DNA from: Burkholderia sp. MS389
GTDB lineage: Bacteria > Pseudomonadota > Gammaproteobacteria > Burkholderiales > Burkholderiaceae
DNA: 64,000 nucleotides
NCBI RefSeq assembly: GCF_016899425.1
Contig: NZ_CP045994.1
Location: forward strand, 1,302,001-1,366,000
Reading direction: 5' to 3'
In this document: in pieces, positions 61,628-64,000 of the stretch
How positions within the stretch are numbered: position 1 is the first letter of the stretch
Layout of the letters: each line of letters opens with the position of its first letter
The notes under the pieces: model-generated
The model's input: only the letters and a program-made list of their open reading frames with translations
Databases searched by the model: none
Told to the model about the DNA's origin: nothing
Made by a program: the position numbers and the translations under genes

Positions 61628-61652
61628 CGGCGCCCTCGGGCGCCGTCGTTTT
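61628..61652 (+). terminator. Rho-independent terminator after glmM
   Basis: GGCGCC (61628-61633) and GGCGCC (61638-61643) pair around CTCG, followed by GTCGTTTTT. The short loop makes it tight. Confidence 0.75.
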
Positions 61653-61900
61653 TGTCAGACGCAAAGGTTTGCGTTACCTAATAGAAGCAAGCTTCGGTAA
61701 ACGCATCCCTTCCATCGAATCCGGCATCCGACCCCGAATCAGACTTCCGGCCGGACCGGGCTTCCCGTCCGTCCGACGCCGCGCTACGATGCGCTCGCCC
61801 GCCGTTGAAACGGCGTTCATCCCCTCCCTTCGAGCCAGGCAATTCTTGCCGCCAGCGCCGCTCCCGCGCCCCGACGCGCGACCCGATATTCCCTTTCAAC

Positions 61901-61950
61901 CAGTCATGTTACTGTCACGCCAGTTTCATCGATTGTCACATTACCGTCAT
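61901..61950 (+). promoter_or_regulatory. Array of Pho-box half sites upstream of pstS
   Basis: CAGTCAT (61901), CTGTCAC (61912), GTTTCAT (61923), TTGTCAC (61933) and CCGTCAT (61944) recur at 11, 11, 10 and 11 bp. PhoB sites are pairs of CTGTCAT-like repeats 11 bp apart, so this is a multi-site PhoB region. A possible -10 (TAACCT) lies at 61961-61966. The pstS ATG is 57 nt beyond the last repeat. The 61569-62006 gap otherwise has only the glmM terminator. Confidence 0.88.
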
Positions 61951-62006
61951 GAGCAGCCCCTAACCTTCGCGGTGCCGTAGTCATCCGCTCACACACTGGA
62001 GGTCTC

Positions 62007-63041
62007 ATGAAATTGATGCAAACCGCGATTGCCGGCCTGGCTGGCGCGCTTTTCGCCGTCGCCGCTCAAGCTGCCGACATCACGGGCGCAGGCAGCACGT
62101 TCGCGATGCCGATCTATACGAAATGGGCTGCCGACTACCAGCAGTCCGGCGGCGCGAAGGTCAACTACCAAGGCATCGGCTCGTCGGGCGGCCTGAAGCA
62201 GATCAACGCGAAGACGGTCGATTTTGCCGGTTCGGACGCGCCGCTGAAGGACGAAGATCTCGCGAAGGAAGGCCTGTTCCAGTTCCCGACGGTGGTCGGC
62301 GGCGTGGTGCCGGTCGTCAACGTGCCGGGCGTGAAGGCCGGCGAACTGACGCTGTCGGGCCCGGTGCTCGGCGACATCTACCTCGGCAAGATCAAGAAGT
62401 GGAACGACCCGGCGATCGCCGCGCTGAACCCGAAGGTCAAGCTGCCGGATACGGACATCGCCGTGGTCCGCCGCGCCGACGGCTCGGGCACGAGCTTCAT
62501 CTGGACGAACTACCTGTCGAAGGTCAACGACGAGTGGAAGTCGAAGATCGGCGAAGGCACGACGGTCAACTGGCCGACGGGCACGGGCGGCAAGGGCAAC
62601 GACGGCGTCGCGGCCTTCGTGCAGCGCCTGCCGGGCGCGATCGGCTACGTCGAGTGGGCGTACGCGAAGAAGAACAACATGACCTACACTGCGCTGAAGA
62701 ATTCGACGGGCACGGTGGTCGAGCCGAAGACGGAAACGTTCAAGGCCGCTGCAGCCGGCGCGAACTGGTCGAAGTCGTTCTACCAGATCCTGACGAACCA
62801 GCCGGGCAAGGACGCGTGGCCGGTCGTCGGCGCGACGTTCGTGCTGCTGCACGCGAAGCAGGACAAGCCGGAGCAGGGCGCGGAAACGCTGAAGTTCTTC
62901 AGCTGGGCGTTCAAGAACGGCGAGAAGGCTGCCGACAGCCTCGACTACATCTCGCTGCCGGCGACGGTCGAGACGGAAATCCGCAAGCAGTGGAAGACGA
63001 AGGTGACGGACGCTTCGGGCAAGCCGGTCGCCGCCGAGTAA
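62007..63041 (+). CDS. pstS: Phosphate ABC transporter, periplasmic binding protein
   Basis: 344 residues. Signal peptide ending [14 protein letters not shown]. Phosphate-binding elements: [11 protein letters not shown] (about 26-36), [12 protein letters not shown] (about 55-66), [25 protein letters not shown] (about 154-169). The ligand is held by Ser, Asp, Arg and Gly residues of these loops. TGGAGG lies 6 nt before the ATG. It is the first gene of the pst set and is expected to be induced when phosphate is low through the upstream Pho boxes. Confidence 0.96.
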   Translation: MKLMQTAIAGLAGALFAVAAQAADITGAGSTFAMPIYTKWAADYQQSGGAKVNYQGIGSSGGLKQINAKTVDFAGSDAPLKDEDLAKEGLFQFPTVVGGVVPVVNVPGVKAGELTLSGPVLGDIYLGKIKKWNDPAIAALNPKVKLPDTDIAVVRRADGSGTSFIWTNYLSKVNDEWKSKIGEGTTVNWPTGTGGKGNDGVAAFVQRLPGAIGYVEWAYAKKNNMTYTALKNSTGTVVEPKTETFKAAAAGANWSKSFYQILTNQPGKDAWPVVGATFVLLHAKQDKPEQGAETLKFFSWAFKNGEKAADSLDYISLPATVETEIRKQWKTKVTDASGKPVAAE

Positions 63042-63135
63042 GCCATCCAGCGGTTCGCTGCCCGGCCGTGCCGGTCGGGCAGTGTGTGCGGTAAAGCCGG
63101 GCGTTACGGCGCCCGGCGATCAAAAGCAGGCACCC

Positions 63136-64000
63136 ATGTCTGATATTTCATACCCGTCCTCCCGATCGCCCGACCGTGCGCAGCAGCGCGCGCCGAGCCG
63201 TCTCGGGGATGTCCTGTTCGGCGGCCTTGCGCGGCTCGCCGCGATCGTGACCCTGCTGCTTCTCGGCGGGATCATCATTTCCCTGATCATTGCGTCGCTG
63301 CCGACCATCCAGAAGTTCGGCCTCGGCTTCCTGTGGCAATCCGAGTGGGATCCCAACTCGGACATCTACGGCGCACTCGTGCCGATCTACGGCACGATCG
63401 TGACGTCGATCATTGCACTCGTCATCGCGGTGCCGGTCAGTTTCGGCATCGCGCTGTTCCTCACCGAGCTCGCGCCCGTGTGGCTGCGCCGTCCGCTCGG
63501 CATCGCGATCGAGCTGCTCGCCGCGATTCCGTCGATCGTGTACGGCATGTGGGGGCTGCTCGTGTTCGCGCCGATCTTCGCCGAATACTTCCAGAAGCCC
63601 ATCGGCCGGCTGCTCAAGGACGTGTGGGTGCTCGGCCCGCTGACGTCCGGCGCGCCGATCGGCATCGGCATCCTCGCGGCCGGCGTGATTCTCGCGATCA
63701 TGATCATCCCGTACATCGCGTCGGTGATGCGCGACGTGTTCGAGGTCACGCCGGTGCTGCTGAAGGAATCGGCATACGGGATCGGCTGCACGACCTGGGA
63801 AGTGATGTGGAAGGTCGTGCTGCCCTATACGAAGACCGGCGTGATCGGCGGCGTGATGCTCGGCCTCGGCCGCGCGCTCGGCGAAACGATGGCCGTGACC
63901 TTCGTGATCGGCAACACGAACCTGCTCGACAGCGTGTCGCTGTTCGCGCCGGGCAACAGCATCACGTCGGCGCTCGCGAACGAATTCGCGGAAGCGCAGC
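63136..64000 (+). CDS. pstC: Phosphate ABC transporter permease PstC, N-terminal part
   Basis: 288 codons in view; the right edge cuts the gene near its end. Membrane segments start at about 35-55, with [38 protein letters not shown] and the EAA-loop region [21 protein letters not shown] followed by [12 protein letters not shown]. It pairs with PstA in the channel. It lies 94 nt after pstS on the same strand. Confidence 0.95.
   Translation, partial: MSDISYPSSRSPDRAQQRAPSRLGDVLFGGLARLAAIVTLLLLGGIIISLIIASLPTIQKFGLGFLWQSEWDPNSDIYGALVPIYGTIVTSIIALVIAVPVSFGIALFLTELAPVWLRRPLGIAIELLAAIPSIVYGMWGLLVFAPIFAEYFQKPIGRLLKDVWVLGPLTSGAPIGIGILAAGVILAIMIIPYIASVMRDVFEVTPVLLKESAYGIGCTTWEVMWKVVLPYTKTGVIGGVMLGLGRALGETMAVTFVIGNTNLLDSVSLFAPGNSITSALANEFAEAQ

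Overview
This window is a high-GC chromosomal segment of a Burkholderia-type betaproteobacterium. The assignment rests on codon use, Gram-negative features (trimeric-type porin, lipoproteins, LysR regulators), the order carA-leuE-carB-greA-yhbY-rlmE-ftsH-folP-glmM-pstS-pstC, and DUF2242 and DUF4148 proteins. I identified all products by reading the sequence; no database search was run. Housekeeping genes (carAB, dnaQ, rnhA, ftsH, glmM) suggest the main chromosome. I see no insertion sequence, prophage, CRISPR array, rRNA or plasmid backbone.

Layout, left to right. 1-2.4 kb: a minus-strand unit of a LacI-type regulator, a periplasmic binding protein and a truncated ABC permease, headed by a paired AAACGTTT operator. 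2.7-3.1 kb: a tRNA-Leu(UAA) gene split by a 247-nt group I intron between anticodon bases 34 and 35. This is the most striking feature of the window. 3.3-3.9 kb: a flavin-reductase-like protein. 4.3-9.3 kb: a complete branched-chain 2-oxoacid dehydrogenase operon (bkdA1-bkdA2-bkdB-lpdV). 9.5-13.3 kb: a short-chain NAD(P)-binding protein, then an NCS1 permease and a porin preceded by a GntR-like palindrome. 13.3-18.1 kb: a LysR regulator divergent from an MFS transporter, an M20 amidohydrolase and an acetylpolyamine-deacetylase-like enzyme, which looks like a small catabolic cluster. 18.2-29.1 kb: MFS efflux, LysR genes, a PLP-dependent dehydratase, a lipoprotein with an Ala/Pro tail, TerC, two Hsp20 chaperones behind a sigma32-like promoter, a 3-hydroxyacyl-CoA-type dehydrogenase and a DUF4148 protein.

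28.3-36.8 kb: a full malonate-use locus. It has a divergent LysR regulator, the MadLM transporter, the biotin-independent malonate decarboxylase subunits (mdcA, C, D, E), the two prosthetic-group enzymes (mdcG, mdcB) and the malonyl transferase mdcH. The genes are mostly overlapping and probably translationally coupled. 36.9-43.1 kb: a degenerate phospholipase-D-like protein, a phosphoribosyltransferase, an intracellular PHA-depolymerase-like protein, a glutathione S-transferase, an MHS-type transporter and a YnfA-family membrane protein.

43.1-49.1 kb: dnaQ, rnhA and a methyltransferase (minus strand), divergent from gloB, mltD and an MFS gene. 49.2-54.7 kb: carA, a leucine-efflux-type gene and carB, with a promoter before and a terminator after. 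54.7-61.6 kb: greA, a DUF4149 membrane protein, yhbY (minus), rlmE, ftsH (TTG start), folP and glmM. 61.9-64 kb: pstS and the start of pstC behind a run of five Pho-box half sites.
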